The notes: generated by a model from the sequence alone, not told the origin. A DNA stretch of 64,000 nt from Planctomycetaceae bacterium (GCA_013823135.1 PNLP01000024.1:1-64000); one strand, 5' to 3'; shown: positions 25,594 through 35,299, counted from the first letter of the stretch. Numbers and translations are program-made.

Positions 25594-26376
25594 TCAGCGA
25601 CGTTCCAGGCCGAAAAAGTTGCGAAGTCCCAGATACATGATCATGCTGATGGATCGAATCGCTTCTTTGCGGTTCACTTTACTCGCCCCTGCACGGCGAT
25701 TCTCGAAGATGATGGGGTATTCGCCGAGTTTGCACCCCGCCTTGTGACACCGGAAAAGCACTTCTTGCTGGAACGAGTAACCGCGCGACCGCACTTTTTC
25801 GAGTGGCACCTGTCGCAACTTGCTCACACGATAGCAACGGTAGGCACCGCTTGCGTCCTTGACGGGCATTCGGAACAGGAAGCGAACCATCGTGTTCACG
25901 GAGCGGGACATGATCTTGCGTGCAACCGGCCAGTTCTCCGTGCCACCGCCTTGAACATATCTCGAACCGATCATCACGTCATACTTACTCATTCCCGCTA
26001 GAATGCCCGGAAGGTATCGTGGTGGGTGGCTGAAATCCGCATCCATGTTTTGCAGGTAATCGTATCCGTTAGTCATCGCGTAGTTCATTGCGGCGAGGGT
26101 GGCAGTCCCCAGTCCCAACTTGCCTGGTCGTTTCAGGAGTTTCACGCGGGGATCTGTGGTGCCCAAGTCCTCGGCGATCTTCCAGGTGCCGTCGGGGGAA
26201 TTGTCGTCGATGACGAGGATGTCGGCTCGCGGAAGAACCTTGTGGATCTCCGTAATCAGCGATGCGAGGTTACCGGCCTCGTTATAAGTTGCCAGTGAGA
26301 CAAGGATTCGAGGCTCGGCAGTTCGGGCGGGTGAACCCTGGGCAATGGCCCCGGGAGTTCCGGAAGGCTCAGACAT
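25594..26376 (-). CDS. Family 2 glycosyltransferase, polyprenol monophosphomannose synthase-like
   Basis: The protein has 260 residues. The DPM1-type core is clear: ILVSLATYNEAGNLASLITE, the nucleotide-binding VIDDNSPDGTW, GLGTATLAAMNYA, the metal-binding MDADFSHPP, GSRYVQGGG and KDASGAYRCYR. No membrane helix is seen, so it matches the short soluble form. It should transfer mannose or glucose from a nucleotide sugar to a polyprenyl phosphate on the inner face of the membrane. Confidence 0.92.
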   Translation of the reverse strand: MSEPSGTPGAIAQGSPARTAEPRILVSLATYNEAGNLASLITEIHKVLPRADILVIDDNSPDGTWKIAEDLGTTDPRVKLLKRPGKLGLGTATLAAMNYAMTNGYDYLQNMDADFSHPPRYLPGILAGMSKYDVMIGSRYVQGGGTENWPVARKIMSRSVNTMVRFLFRMPVKDASGAYRCYRVSKLRQVPLEKVRSRGYSFQQEVLFRCHKAGCKLGEYPIIFENRRAGASKVNRKEAIRSISMIMYLGLRNFFGLERR

Positions 26377-26495
26377 GAAGCGATACCTGCTTGTATCCTG
26401 GTCAGTGTGTCGGCTATCTTTCTAGAGTATTGATCCCTTTCCGTCCGTTTTTATGCCCGGCCGCGATACTCCACTACCGCGGTGAGGATTCTCCG

Positions 26496-27227
26496 ATGGC
26501 GACCGTAGTTGAAGTTCCGTGCCCACACTGCGAGCAGAACCTGAAGGTTCCGGACACGGTATTTGGCAAAAAGGTGAGGTGCAAACACTGCGAACTCGCC
26601 TTCGTGGTCGAAGATCCGGCCAAAAAACCGCCCAAGCCCAGTAAGCCGGCAAAACCTGCTCCAAAGCCTGAACCCAAGGCTGCGGCGAAACAGAAAGCAC
26701 CATCGAAGCCGGCCGCGAGCCCGCCTCCACCTCCTCCGGAGCCCGCGAAAAGTCCATTCATGGACGATGAGGAGGAGGCAAAGATGAAAGTCGAGTTGAT
26801 TAAGGAGGAAGATGTTCCGCGATGCCCCCACTGTGCGAAGGAACTCGACCCACCTGATGCCAAAGTGTGCCTGAACTGTGGCTTCAACAACCTGACCCGA
26901 GAACGCGCTGAAGTAAAACGGGTTGTCGCCGCTACGAATGAAGACTGGTTCATGCACCTGTTCCCCGGCATCTTCGCCGTGGTACTCTCGATTACTCTCA
27001 TAGGGCTGAACATCTGGTTCATCATGAACGTGCGTGAGTGGATGATTGGCTCCATCGTCGATATGGACGAGAAGGACGCGGCTGGTCGGCCAAAGTTCTA
27101 TGTCCACCCCGGTGCGTTCATCTTCGCGATCGGGATCATTTCGCTCCGCATCGTGGTTCCGTCACTCCGCTTCGCGTACCGCCGGCTCGTATTGGATTAC
27201 AAGCCCGAGGAAAAGGTCAAGAAGTAA
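26496..27227 (+). CDS. Zinc-ribbon membrane protein
   Basis: The likely start is the ATG at 26496 (MATVVEVPCPHCEQNLKVPD), giving 243 residues. The first 40 residues form a zinc ribbon (CPHC, CKHC). A Lys/Pro/Ala-rich linker follows, then a second zinc ribbon (RCPHCAKELDPPDAKVCLNC). Two membrane helices lie at about 155-180 (FPGIFAVVLSITLIGLNIWF) and 208-225, with a basic tail. This architecture is widespread in planctomycetes, with unknown role. Confidence 0.85.
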   Translation: MATVVEVPCPHCEQNLKVPDTVFGKKVRCKHCELAFVVEDPAKKPPKPSKPAKPAPKPEPKAAAKQKAPSKPAASPPPPPPEPAKSPFMDDEEEAKMKVELIKEEDVPRCPHCAKELDPPDAKVCLNCGFNNLTRERAEVKRVVAATNEDWFMHLFPGIFAVVLSITLIGLNIWFIMNVREWMIGSIVDMDEKDAAGRPKFYVHPGAFIFAIGIISLRIVVPSLRFAYRRLVLDYKPEEKVKK

Positions 27228-27272
27228 CCGATCGGGCCTGGAACGAGTGGCAGCATCAAGGGACCGTCGCCC

Positions 27273-28457
27273 ATGCTTGCGCAACTGAACACGTTTGCCC
27301 TGGTGGGGATCGACGCCGTTCCGGTGCAAGTCGAGGTGGACGTCACGCCTGCTCAGATGCCCAAGACCGTGATGGTCGGGTTGCCCGAGCTCGTGGTGCG
27401 GGAGAGTATCCATCGCATCGAGCGGGCGATGGTGAACCTTGGCTATCGCCTGCCGACTGGTCGAACTGTTGTGAACCTCGCCCCTGCCGATCTTCGCAAG
27501 GACGCAGGGGCGTTCGATCTTCCCATTGCAGTTGGCATCCTCGTAGCAACGGGTCAAATCACAGCAGACAAACTTGACGGCTTTTCTTCGGTCGGGGAAC
27601 TCGCACTCGACGGCAGCGTGCGGCCGATCGCTGGTGCGCTATCTATGGCGATGGAAGCGCGAACGCGGGGCGACACGCGCATCATTGTGCCTGCCGCGAA
27701 TGCTCGAGAGGCGGCGGTCGTGCGAGAAGTCGAGGTGTTCGGTGTGGCATCGCTGGCAGAGGCGGTCGGGATCATCGTCGGTGCTGGAGATGTCGAGCCG
27801 GTTTCGCCACCAACCGACGAAGTCGAAGGACGATTGAACCGCTACGACATCGACTTTGCCGACGTGAAAGGGCAGGAGTTCGCGAAGCGAGCGCTGACCG
27901 TCGCCGCCGCTGGTGGTCACAACGTCATTATGCTCGGATCGCCTGGCAGTGGTAAGACGATGCTCGCACGGCGATTGCCTACAATTCTGCCACCGCTGAC
28001 ACCGGAAGAAAGCCTGGGCACAACTCGCATCTATTCCGCGGTCGGGAAACTGCCTCCGGGTGAATCGCTGCTTAGCACTCGACCGTTTCGCAGTCCACAC
28101 CACACGATTTCTGATGCGGGAATGGTTGGCGGCGGAAGCACTCCGCAACCCGGCGAAATATCGCTCGCACATCACGGTGTTCTGTTCCTTGACGAGCTTC
28201 CCGAGTTCAACCGTCGAAGTCTCGAATCCCTGCGTCAACCGCTTGAAGAGGGCGTCGTAACGATCAGCAGGGCGGCGCACTCGACGACGTTCCCCGCTGA
28301 TTTCGTGCTCATCGCCGCAATGAACCCGTGTCCGTGTGGCTTCCTGGGAGATCCGAAGCACCAATGTAAGTGTGCCCCGATTGCGGTTGAGAAGTACATG
28401 GGCCGAATCTCTGGACCCCTTTTGGACCGCACTGGTCCGAGTCTGCACATCCCCTGA
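27273..28457 (+). pseudogene. comM: comM/yifB Mg-chelatase-like ATPase, truncated by island insertion
   Basis: The 394-codon frame matches ComM: N-terminal Lon-protease-like domain (LNTFALVGIDAVPVQVEVDV, VGLPELVVRESIHRI), Walker A GSPGSGKT near residue 226, Walker B VLFLDELPEF, sensor IAAMNPCPCGF and a cysteine cluster. Intact ComM has about 510 residues; here the family reading stops after GRISGPLLDR and the last eight residues (TGPSLHIP) are foreign. The missing helicase C-terminal part is not found in the window. ComM drives branch migration in natural transformation, so this strain probably lacks it unless the island excises. Confidence 0.92.
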
Positions 28458-30027
28458 GATGCACCACACCACCTCGAAGCGGATAGCGCGTAATCTTCGT
28501 CTTCTTGACCACCTCGAAGGTCAGGTCGACCCGCTCGAGAAATTCTCGCACCACAGGTCGAACGAGGTCTTTTTCGGCGGCTGCCATGATTTCGATGAGC
28601 CGGTCAACCTTCGCGATAAAGTGTTCGACCGAGCCTGTTGGTGACCGGCGATTCAATCGGTCGAGTTCGGCCTGAGCGGTCTCTCTATCCTGGCGCCAAC
28701 CTCGAATCTGATTCTGCACGTCCGGAATATTTTCCGGGTCGAGCAAACAGAGGTTGTTCTTTGCCTTCGTAATTTTGCCATCCAGAGCCTTCAGCTTCTG
28801 CTGAAGCCCCTTCACCACATCATCGTTCCCCTCAAGCTGCTCGCTCTGCCGACGAATCTCAGCGAGCAATCGCTCGCGTTCCGTGGGGTCGAGCAAACGC
28901 TCCTGGAGTACCTTGGCGATTTGCTTGAGGATGTCGCGTTCGAGAACCGTCGCCGGTCCGCAAACGCCACGGGTCATATAGCCACCACACCGGTAGACCG
29001 GCTCGACGACGCCGCCACTTCGGCGCTTGGTCCCATACATCGGGTAGCCGCAGTTTGAGCAGAGCAGAAGCCCGGACAGCGGCAGTTGGTCCTTCTTCCT
29101 GCTGGGCGACTTTCGAATCCGATTCGCAACGAGGAGCTTCTGTGTCTTGTCGAAGAGCTCAGGTTCAACAATCGCTTCGTGCTGGTTCGGAATGATGACC
29201 CAGCGTTCCTGGGGCGCACGATGTGCTCCGTGGTCGTCCTTCTTGGCCAGCACGACCTCGCTGCCGTCGTAGCGATAAAACTTTCCTTGTGGAAACTTGC
29301 CCCAGACGTAGCTGCCCGCATAGAAGGGGTTCGTCAGGATGTGGTGAATGGAGTGCTTCCCCCATTCGGCACCTTGTGGGGACGGTATGCGAAGCTCGTT
29401 CAGTTCCGCCACGATGGACGTCAAACTTCCATCGCGATTGGCGTAAGCATCAAAAATTCGCCGTACGGCCTGCGCTTTCTCGGGTGCTTCAGCGTCAATC
29501 TCAAGGCCAACCCGCTTCCCATCAACCCGCCGATACCGGTAGCCGTAAGGCGCACGCCCCACGAACATCCGCCCCTCCTTGGCCTTCTTGGCCATCCCGG
29601 TTGCAACTCGCCGCCCGAGCGTACTGGATTCGTTTGACGCCTTATGCTGACCGATGAGCCCCATCAGGAGACCGCCCAGGTCGTCGCGTTCCCACGTCAG
29701 TCGCCGCCCGTCTGCAACGAGTTCAACGAACACGTTAACTTCACGGAGAGGAAGGGCGACCTTCGTGATGTATTCCAGAGGGTCCTCGCGAGATAATCGT
29801 GATTGCTCATCAACGATGATGAGGCTGAACAGCCCCTTCTTGGCATCTTGCAGCATCCGTTGGAAATTTGGGCGAGAGGAATCTGACCCCCGCATACCCA
29901 GGTCTTGGTAGAACTCGACAATCTGATAGCCCTTGCGTTCGCAGTAGGGCAGGATTTGCGCCCGCTGACGTTCGGGGGACCCAGCTTGGTCATCAGTGCT
30001 CATGCGGATGTAGACGGCAGCGCGCAT
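28309..30027 (-). CDS. Large serine recombinase (integrase of the comM island)
   Basis: The protein has up to 572 residues. An N-terminal resolvase domain carries the catalytic serine in VYIRMSTDDQ with supporting arginines (SRLSRED, SSTLGRRVATGM); a recombinase domain follows (APYGYRYRRVDGKRVG, HHILTNPFYAGSYVW); then a zinc ribbon (LLCSNCGYPMYG, YRCGGY) and a coiled coil. After RYPLRGGVVHLRG the frame crosses into comM and reads about 48 residues antisense to it, so its C-terminus is created by the insertion and would differ in the excised form. Confidence 0.93.
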   Translation of the reverse strand: MRAAVYIRMSTDDQAGSPERQRAQILPYCERKGYQIVEFYQDLGMRGSDSSRPNFQRMLQDAKKGLFSLIIVDEQSRLSREDPLEYITKVALPLREVNVFVELVADGRRLTWERDDLGGLLMGLIGQHKASNESSTLGRRVATGMAKKAKEGRMFVGRAPYGYRYRRVDGKRVGLEIDAEAPEKAQAVRRIFDAYANRDGSLTSIVAELNELRIPSPQGAEWGKHSIHHILTNPFYAGSYVWGKFPQGKFYRYDGSEVVLAKKDDHGAHRAPQERWVIIPNQHEAIVEPELFDKTQKLLVANRIRKSPSRKKDQLPLSGLLLCSNCGYPMYGTKRRSGGVVEPVYRCGGYMTRGVCGPATVLERDILKQIAKVLQERLLDPTERERLLAEIRRQSEQLEGNDDVVKGLQQKLKALDGKITKAKNNLCLLDPENIPDVQNQIRGWRQDRETAQAELDRLNRRSPTGSVEHFIAKVDRLIEIMAAAEKDLVRPVVREFLERVDLTFEVVKKTKITRYPLRGGVVHLRGCADSDQCGPKGVQRFGPCTSQPQSGHTYIGASDLPGSHTDTGSLRR

Positions 30028-30986
30028 TGCGGCACCTCCGAGTTAGCTGAGACAGGTTTCTGGGTGTCGAGTTCGGCTTTTGGCGAAAGCTCAGTTGCCA
30101 AAATCAGGCGGGCCAAGGCTTGAATCGCTGCGTCCGATAGACGGGATTCTGGGTTCTGAACCGTGAACATGAAGTCGGGTCATCACGTTGCCTGCTAGAG
30201 GGTTGATTACGCCAAAATGCCGGCCGTGGCCGGGTTGTGAAGAGTTCCAATAGGGGGCAGGAGAGCAGTACCCCTGCCTAGCTTGCAGTGTCTCATGAAT
30301 TGCCGACCTGTCCAGTACAAAAATATTTCACGAATTGGGTCGCTCAAAAATATCCGAGCGTATTGACGGCAGTCAAACCTATGGTAATATCTTTGGCTTT
30401 CCTGATTCCGATACTGCGGGGCATTATCATATTTTGAGACAATCGGAAGGATAGTATTCTCATCGGTCCTCATACTCCCCTGCACACGAGAGCAGAGGGG
30501 CGAGCCAGATGGCCGTGTTCTGGGCGACTTGAGAAAAAACAGAAAAACCTTTGCCATTTCCTTGACAACGTCCGGCTGTCCTGCATAATCTACTTTCCGA
30601 CTTTGCGGGCCACCCAGTCGCGCGACTGTGGATTTTGGCTCTCTCCGTGTCCTCGTGTGAGGTTTGCATGGTGATTTCAGCAACGTCCGTTGCCCAGATG
30701 GTTGATGCATCTCAAGGGGTTCTCCTCTGTTCAGACAGTTCTTTGTCTTTGGTCAGTCTCGTTAGAATCAGATAAAGCCACGTCAGACGAACTGCTTTCT
30801 CATCCCGCTTCTTTGATTGATGCCGGTTGGCATTTGAAAAGATTGAGTCCGGTCAACTGCTTGTTGTTGGCATCCTGAGTCTGACCAAGGGGCTGCTGAG
30901 AAGCCGTCCCAGCGTTCTCGATTGCAGTCCAGCTTCTCATCGTTGACAGAATCAGAGACGTTCGCGACTCCACTGGAGACTTGCGC
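30028..30986. other. Long non-coding region upstream of the AAA+ gene
   Basis: About 960 bases without a convincing gene; minus-strand frames up to 167 codons have no protein-like pattern. It is more AT-rich than its surroundings and contains two promoter-like pairs (30363-30390 and 30562-30589) pointing at the AAA+ gene, which leaves a leader of about 390 bases that may hold a regulatory RNA. Confidence 0.5.
30562..30589 (+). promoter_or_regulatory. Sigma-70-type promoter
   Basis: TTGACA and CATAAT are separated by 16 bases. It reads toward the AAA+ gene at 30987. A second pair, TTGACG and TAATAT with 16 bases between, is at 30363-30390. Confidence 0.6.
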
Positions 30987-31970
30987 ATGGACATCATTCC
31001 TACAGACGACGTACTCCTGGCATCTCTGGAACAGAAGCTCCAACTTGTTCGCGACCGCATTCGGGGTGTTGCCGAAGGGTATCAGACTGGCTTTTATCTG
31101 TATGGAGAGGGCGGAACCTCGAAGTCCTACACCGTGGAAGAGACCTTGAAGCAGCTCGAGAAGCCATACAAGCTGACGAATACTCGCGTTACGGGCAAAG
31201 GGCTATTCGATGTCCTCAACGAATTTCCAGACGCGATTCACGTCATTGAGGACGCAGAGACTTTGTTCAAAGACAAAAACTCGTTTGGCGTCTTGCGGTC
31301 GGCGTTGTGGGGACAAGTGGGCGAGAATGGGCAACAGGAACGACCCGTTCACTGGCAGACTGCAAATGGACGTGAAGAGTTCGTCTTCACGGGTGGCTTA
31401 ATCCTCATCTCGAACTGCCCTCTCGACAACGTCCCCGAGACCCGCGCTATCAAAACGCGGATTGACTATCTGCAGTATGAGCCGACCAATGAGGAGGTCG
31501 CTGCTCTGATGCGAAAGATTGCTCGGAAAGGGCATCGGCATGGGTCCCAGTGGCTGACGCCGGAGGAGTGTCTGGAGGTTGCCAACGAGATTGCGGAGCA
31601 GGTTGGCCGGATGAAACGAAATCTCGACCTTCGTCTTCTCATCAAGACATTCCAAGACCGATTGCAATATCAGAATGGCGCGGCTGAAACGCATTGGGTG
31701 GACCTGTTGGTGTCCCGGATGAAGGAGCGGGTGATTGCACCCTCGGTTGGCCTCGTTGCGCAGCGAAAAGAGCGAGACTTTGCGCTCTTACGGCAAATCA
31801 AGAACCTGCCACCCAAGGAACGATTGGCCGTTTGGGTGGAAGAAACCGGAAAGGGCCAGGCAGTCCTTTACCGCCGGCTGAACGAACTGAACGAAGTGGA
31901 TTCTCAGATTTCTCAGAATCGCGTCCTTTGTGAGAAAAATGAGACGCCTGCGACTGAGCTATCAGTCTGA
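30987..31970 (+). CDS. AAA+ ATPase with a variant Walker A motif
   Basis: The ATG at 30987 has GGAGA eight bases upstream, giving 327 residues; an in-frame TTG at 30981 is also possible. The P-loop is GFYLYGEGGTSKSYTVEE (Ser instead of the usual Gly before the Lys). Walker B-like IHVIEDAETLF, sensor ILISNCPLDNVP and a possible arginine finger in AIKTRIDYLQYEP follow. The C-terminus is helical (LPPKERLAVWVEETGKGQAV). It looks like a DNA-loading or helicase-loader-type ATPase rather than a transposase. It precedes the polymerase-like gene and may work with it. Confidence 0.78.
   Translation: MDIIPTDDVLLASLEQKLQLVRDRIRGVAEGYQTGFYLYGEGGTSKSYTVEETLKQLEKPYKLTNTRVTGKGLFDVLNEFPDAIHVIEDAETLFKDKNSFGVLRSALWGQVGENGQQERPVHWQTANGREEFVFTGGLILISNCPLDNVPETRAIKTRIDYLQYEPTNEEVAALMRKIARKGHRHGSQWLTPEECLEVANEIAEQVGRMKRNLDLRLLIKTFQDRLQYQNGAAETHWVDLLVSRMKERVIAPSVGLVAQRKERDFALLRQIKNLPPKERLAVWVEETGKGQAVLYRRLNELNEVDSQISQNRVLCEKNETPATELSV
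31899..31945. repeat. TTCTCA...TGAGAA hairpin repeat, copy 1 (inside AAA+ gene)
   Basis: ATTCTCAGATTTCTCAGAAT and, after a spacer, TTGTGAGAAAAATGAGAC can pair. Matching copies are at 33828, 53193 and 53339. This copy encodes part of the C-terminal tail of the AAA+ protein. Confidence 0.6.
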
Positions 31971-31994
31971 GAGCGAGAGGAAGCCATAGTTCAG

Positions 31995-32030
31995 GGCCGG
32001 GCGAAGTGTTTCTTCGCTCGGCCTTTCGCT
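31995..32030 (+). terminator. Rho-independent-type terminator after the AAA+ gene
   Basis: GGCCGGGCGAAG pairs with CTTCGCTCGGCC (one G-T) around TGTTT, followed by TTTCGCTTT. It lies 25 bp beyond the stop. Confidence 0.8.
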
Positions 32031-32332
32031 TTGTGGCATCCTGAAAATGTTCCGCACGGCCTCATCCACCCTGAGTTGGGCACGAGGCCATCAAGGATGA
32101 AGGCGGAATCTATATTTTTTGGTGGTCCTGGGTCGTGTACCGCGTGTATTGTTTTAGCAGGGAAAGGCTCACGTTCTGAGAAAGACAAAAGACTGAATCA
32201 ATCATCTCGACCGCCAGAGTTGTAAACAAACTCCCAACCTGAAGACTACGACCCAGAACATCTCAATCGAATCCGTTTACTACGGAACATCCCAAAGCCC
32301 AGTCGGGGCCGAATAATACTTTTCCGGAAGAG
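32031..32332. other. Intergenic region upstream of the polymerase-like gene
   Basis: No gene is seen in these 300 bases. A short AT-rich patch at 32108-32121 could hold a promoter. It ends with a GAGCAGGGAAG motif that overlaps the proposed GTG start. Confidence 0.4.
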
Positions 32333-33805
32333 GTGAGCAGGGAAGCAGAGGCTGCCCGCGCGGAAAGTGTTCTCGGTGCGGCATCAGCCACCAGCCGGCA
32401 TCTCGGAGTTGCGATTGCTTTGCCAGCTGGCCGACATCGTCGGTACTATCTTGTGCGACAAATTCCGAACCCAAACTACATCATCCCAGGGGTGCCCGAG
32501 TCAAAGATGGTCTCTCTCAGGTCAGATTATTGCACGAGCGAATCCTTCAAAGCCCACCTTCCCGAGTCGTTCAACCTATCGGTCGTCAGCCCCGCGTGGG
32601 CAGCATACGCATGCTGGGTCGTGTCTGCGGTCGTCATCCGACGATTCATTGACCGAGAGGCAGACTCATCGACGTTCGTGCCCTTGGATAGCCGCTACAT
32701 CGACGGACATATCCCGGCGAAGGTTCGTCGGCCGTTACTCGACCAGTTGTTGGAAGCGAGGGTCTTGGAGTGCGACAACTTGTTCTACTTCAACCGATAC
32801 TTCGACGGCGGTCCGGGGAAATGTCTTTGCTATCGCCTCGGTGAAGGCCATCGAGATTCTAATATCTATGCCCGGGACATTACTCACCCCGAGCTACTGA
32901 GAAAAATCGCACGGTTCGCGGACAAAGAGCGGGACGCGATTACCGACCCGATTCACCTCGCACTCCGCCGCTGGCACGACCAAGTTGAAGTCCTTCCCAC
33001 CGCGCCGCACGGCGAGCATCCTCTTCTCGACAACCTGATTGACGGCGAACGCCGGTTCACGGTCTGCGCTCAAGGCCGCGTCCACACGAACGTAGCGAAT
33101 CTTCCCAGGCAATACCGGCAGTTCCTGCGCCTGGACAAGCAAGAACTGTTCTCGTGCGACGTCTCCACGTCCCAGCCACTGCTCCTGGGATTGCTCCTCC
33201 AGAAGAACAAGGAAACCAGAGGAGAATGCAGAGGAAGAGTGGGAAGAGGAGAGAGAGGAAGTCATGAAGCAGTATTTAATCCTTACTCTGATTCCTCATT
33301 GAACGTCTTCCTTGAAGACTGCCTCAGTGGCACGGTCTACGACCGGATTGCGACCGCCACCGGCTATCTCCGAGACGACGTGAAGTCGATGTTCCTGGCG
33401 GTGATTTACGGGCATCCCGACCACATGCACACAAAGGTGGGCCTGGCCATTCGAGACCTGTACCCTGACGTGTTCAACGCCGTCGTCGAGCTGAACTACG
33501 AGCTTGGTCACGGGGGTCTGCCAAAGTTGATGCAGAAGCAGGAGAGCCGGGTGATGATTGGCCGCGTCGCTGCTCGTCTAATCCGCGACTATCCCGCGAT
33601 GCCGCTCCTCACCGTTCACGACAGTGTGCTGGTCCCAGAGGAGTTTGCGGCGGCCGCGACGAATGTTATCCGCGAGGAGTGGATTGCCGAGTTCGGCGTG
33701 GAGCCAGGTGTCAAGACGTCGGGGTTCATGGCCCCTCAATCGCCCCGAGAGAAGCGGAGTCGCAGACCTCGACCTCAGACCCTTGGCGTGCCAATGGCAT
33801 GTTGA
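32333..33805 (+). CDS. Divergent family-A DNA polymerase-like protein
   Basis: The frame has 490 codons from a GTG at 32333; the ATG at 32507 is an alternative. The second half carries the family-A palm and fingers order: GRVHTNVANLPRQYRQFLRL (compare GRLSS-PNLQNIP-R-F), motif A LFSCDVSTSQPLLLGLLL with the Asp, an O-helix-like DDVKSMFLAVIYG with Lys and Tyr-Gly, and motif C LLTVHDSVLVPEE with His-Asp. No 3'-5' or 5'-3' exonuclease domain is visible; the N-terminal 250 residues are unfamiliar. A Gly/Arg/Glu-rich insert follows motif A. It could be the island's own polymerase. The motif match is by eye. Confidence 0.7.
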   Translation: MSREAEAARAESVLGAASATSRHLGVAIALPAGRHRRYYLVRQIPNPNYIIPGVPESKMVSLRSDYCTSESFKAHLPESFNLSVVSPAWAAYACWVVSAVVIRRFIDREADSSTFVPLDSRYIDGHIPAKVRRPLLDQLLEARVLECDNLFYFNRYFDGGPGKCLCYRLGEGHRDSNIYARDITHPELLRKIARFADKERDAITDPIHLALRRWHDQVEVLPTAPHGEHPLLDNLIDGERRFTVCAQGRVHTNVANLPRQYRQFLRLDKQELFSCDVSTSQPLLLGLLLQKNKETRGECRGRVGRGERGSHEAVFNPYSDSSLNVFLEDCLSGTVYDRIATATGYLRDDVKSMFLAVIYGHPDHMHTKVGLAIRDLYPDVFNAVVELNYELGHGGLPKLMQKQESRVMIGRVAARLIRDYPAMPLLTVHDSVLVPEEFAAAATNVIREEWIAEFGVEPGVKTSGFMAPQSPREKRSRRPRPQTLGVPMAC

Positions 33806-33827
33806 TGTGACGACCCACGGGATGCGG

Positions 33828-33871
33828 TTTCTCACTTTTCTCAGTTTCTCGAAATGCCGAGAAAGTGAGAA
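33828..33871. repeat. TTCTCA...TGAGAA hairpin repeat, copy 2
   Basis: TTTCTCACTTTTCTCAGTTT and GAGAAAGTGAGAATT pair as an imperfect hairpin 22 bp after the polymerase-like gene. It is the closest match to the pair at 53193 and 53339. Confidence 0.65.
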
Positions 33872-33964
33872 TTGCACTCGGGGGAGGGGAAGGATGTCTG
33901 GCCGATGTGCATCCTTTCCCTGCTAAACGTCGCGAGTCACATCCATGGCACTCCCAATGGAGTC

Positions 33965-35092
33965 TTATGGCAATGCAGGCCAGGGCGCGGCAATCGGCTT
34001 TAGAATTTGAATGATACGTGCGTACTCGTCGGCCAGCTTCTTGTCCTCAGGCCCGTATTTTCGGACAAGAGCGATTAACCCTCCTGCGAGTCTGGCTTGC
34101 ATCTCAATCATCTTCTCCTTCCACGCAATTCGCTTCGCCTCGAACTCCCTGTCGATGTCCAGTTCCTCGAACTTCCGTTGGATGTTGGTCTTCGGGGTGG
34201 TTAATGCATCCTTCGCTTCCCGAGCAAGCCGGGGCAATGTCTCTCGCATCTTCTGGTCTTCGGCCACAAGGTAATGAGCCGTCTCCTCGGCCTTCTTCAG
34301 TTCTGCTACCAACTCTGGTGGCCATGCGGTGGATGCTCGGATTGTTTGCACAGGTCCAGGAGAGGTGCCTTCGTCACTACTGTGCTTGTTTGAGGTCGCA
34401 AACAAGACAACAAGGACAATGGCTATCCCAGAAACACAGATTCCAAGCTCAATCCACCTCAGCTTCTTCTGCTTGTTTGGAGGCGTTGTTGAGGTCGCAT
34501 CGGACGGAGTTTGAAGTTGAGACGCACCGACAGGATTAAGGTTCAACCCACCGCCAAGGGCACCCCAGTTGCTAAATGACATTTCATAGCGGGCCGTCTT
34601 TCCGTCTTCGACTTGAACAATCACCGTTCGTGACAACCCGCCCCCACTGACCTCCACAACACGGGCTCCAGCCGCAACGTCGAGTGTCAGTGTCGCGCCG
34701 CCCTTTACTTCACCCATGAACTCGCCGTCCACACTCACCCTGACAACGTGCATTCCTCCGGTCATCGAGGACGACCGAATCAGATGAAGTTTCCCGGTTG
34801 AGGCACCTGGCTTGGAGACACCGCAGTGCGGACAGGCCATGGCTTTGCGAGAAACGTTTGCCCCACAATCCTTACACGGTACGAGGGATGTCGATTTGGT
34901 GGGGGCTGATAGCGGTGGAGGCGGTGACTGTACGACTTCAGCATCGTCCGGCAGAGGTTCACAGTCGTCGCCCTCGGTCGGTTGCGGAACGACGAGTGGC
35001 TTCTTGCACTCGACGCAGGCCGTCCGCTTCCCGGCTTTGTCCTCCGAGACCGAATACTTTCGGGAGCAGACGGGGCACGCAAACTTAATCAT
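33965..35092 (-). CDS. Zinc-ribbon, PEGA-like, single-pass membrane protein
   Basis: The protein has 375 residues; TTGGAG precedes the ATG. Two zinc ribbons open it (FACPVCSRKYSVSEDKAGKR...CVECKK, then CKDCGANVSRKAMACPHCG). Residues about 100-170 form a PEGA-like beta domain (VRVSVDGEFMGEVKGGATLT, LDVAAGARVVEVSGGGLSR). One membrane helix lies near 215-235 (LGICVSGIAIVLVVLFATSN). The rest is a coiled coil (FEELDIDREFEAKRIAWKEK). Such chimeric sensor-like proteins are typical of planctomycetes; the role is unknown. Confidence 0.8.
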   Translation of the reverse strand: MIKFACPVCSRKYSVSEDKAGKRTACVECKKPLVVPQPTEGDDCEPLPDDAEVVQSPPPPLSAPTKSTSLVPCKDCGANVSRKAMACPHCGVSKPGASTGKLHLIRSSSMTGGMHVVRVSVDGEFMGEVKGGATLTLDVAAGARVVEVSGGGLSRTVIVQVEDGKTARYEMSFSNWGALGGGLNLNPVGASQLQTPSDATSTTPPNKQKKLRWIELGICVSGIAIVLVVLFATSNKHSSDEGTSPGPVQTIRASTAWPPELVAELKKAEETAHYLVAEDQKMRETLPRLAREAKDALTTPKTNIQRKFEELDIDREFEAKRIAWKEKMIEMQARLAGGLIALVRKYGPEDKKLADEYARIIQILKPIAAPWPALP

Positions 35093-35299
35093 CTCGACTC
35101 CAAATAATTGGACTCCTGCTGCCGCTGGTCGGCCATCTGGTTCGCAGAACGCCCAGTGGTTCCGATGTGGCAGAGGGAAAGTTACCAGGGGAAATCAACT
35201 CAGACAACTCGCTACCAGACAGTTCGCTACCATCGCTCTGTCTGTGGCACAAAAGAGTGCCAGACGGTGAACTGCATCCACCTCTGGCCCCAGGTTCTC

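Noticed and set aside
30207..30710. A 167-codon minus-strand frame before the AAA+ gene
   Set aside because: No protein-like pattern, and it overlaps a strong promoter directed the other way.
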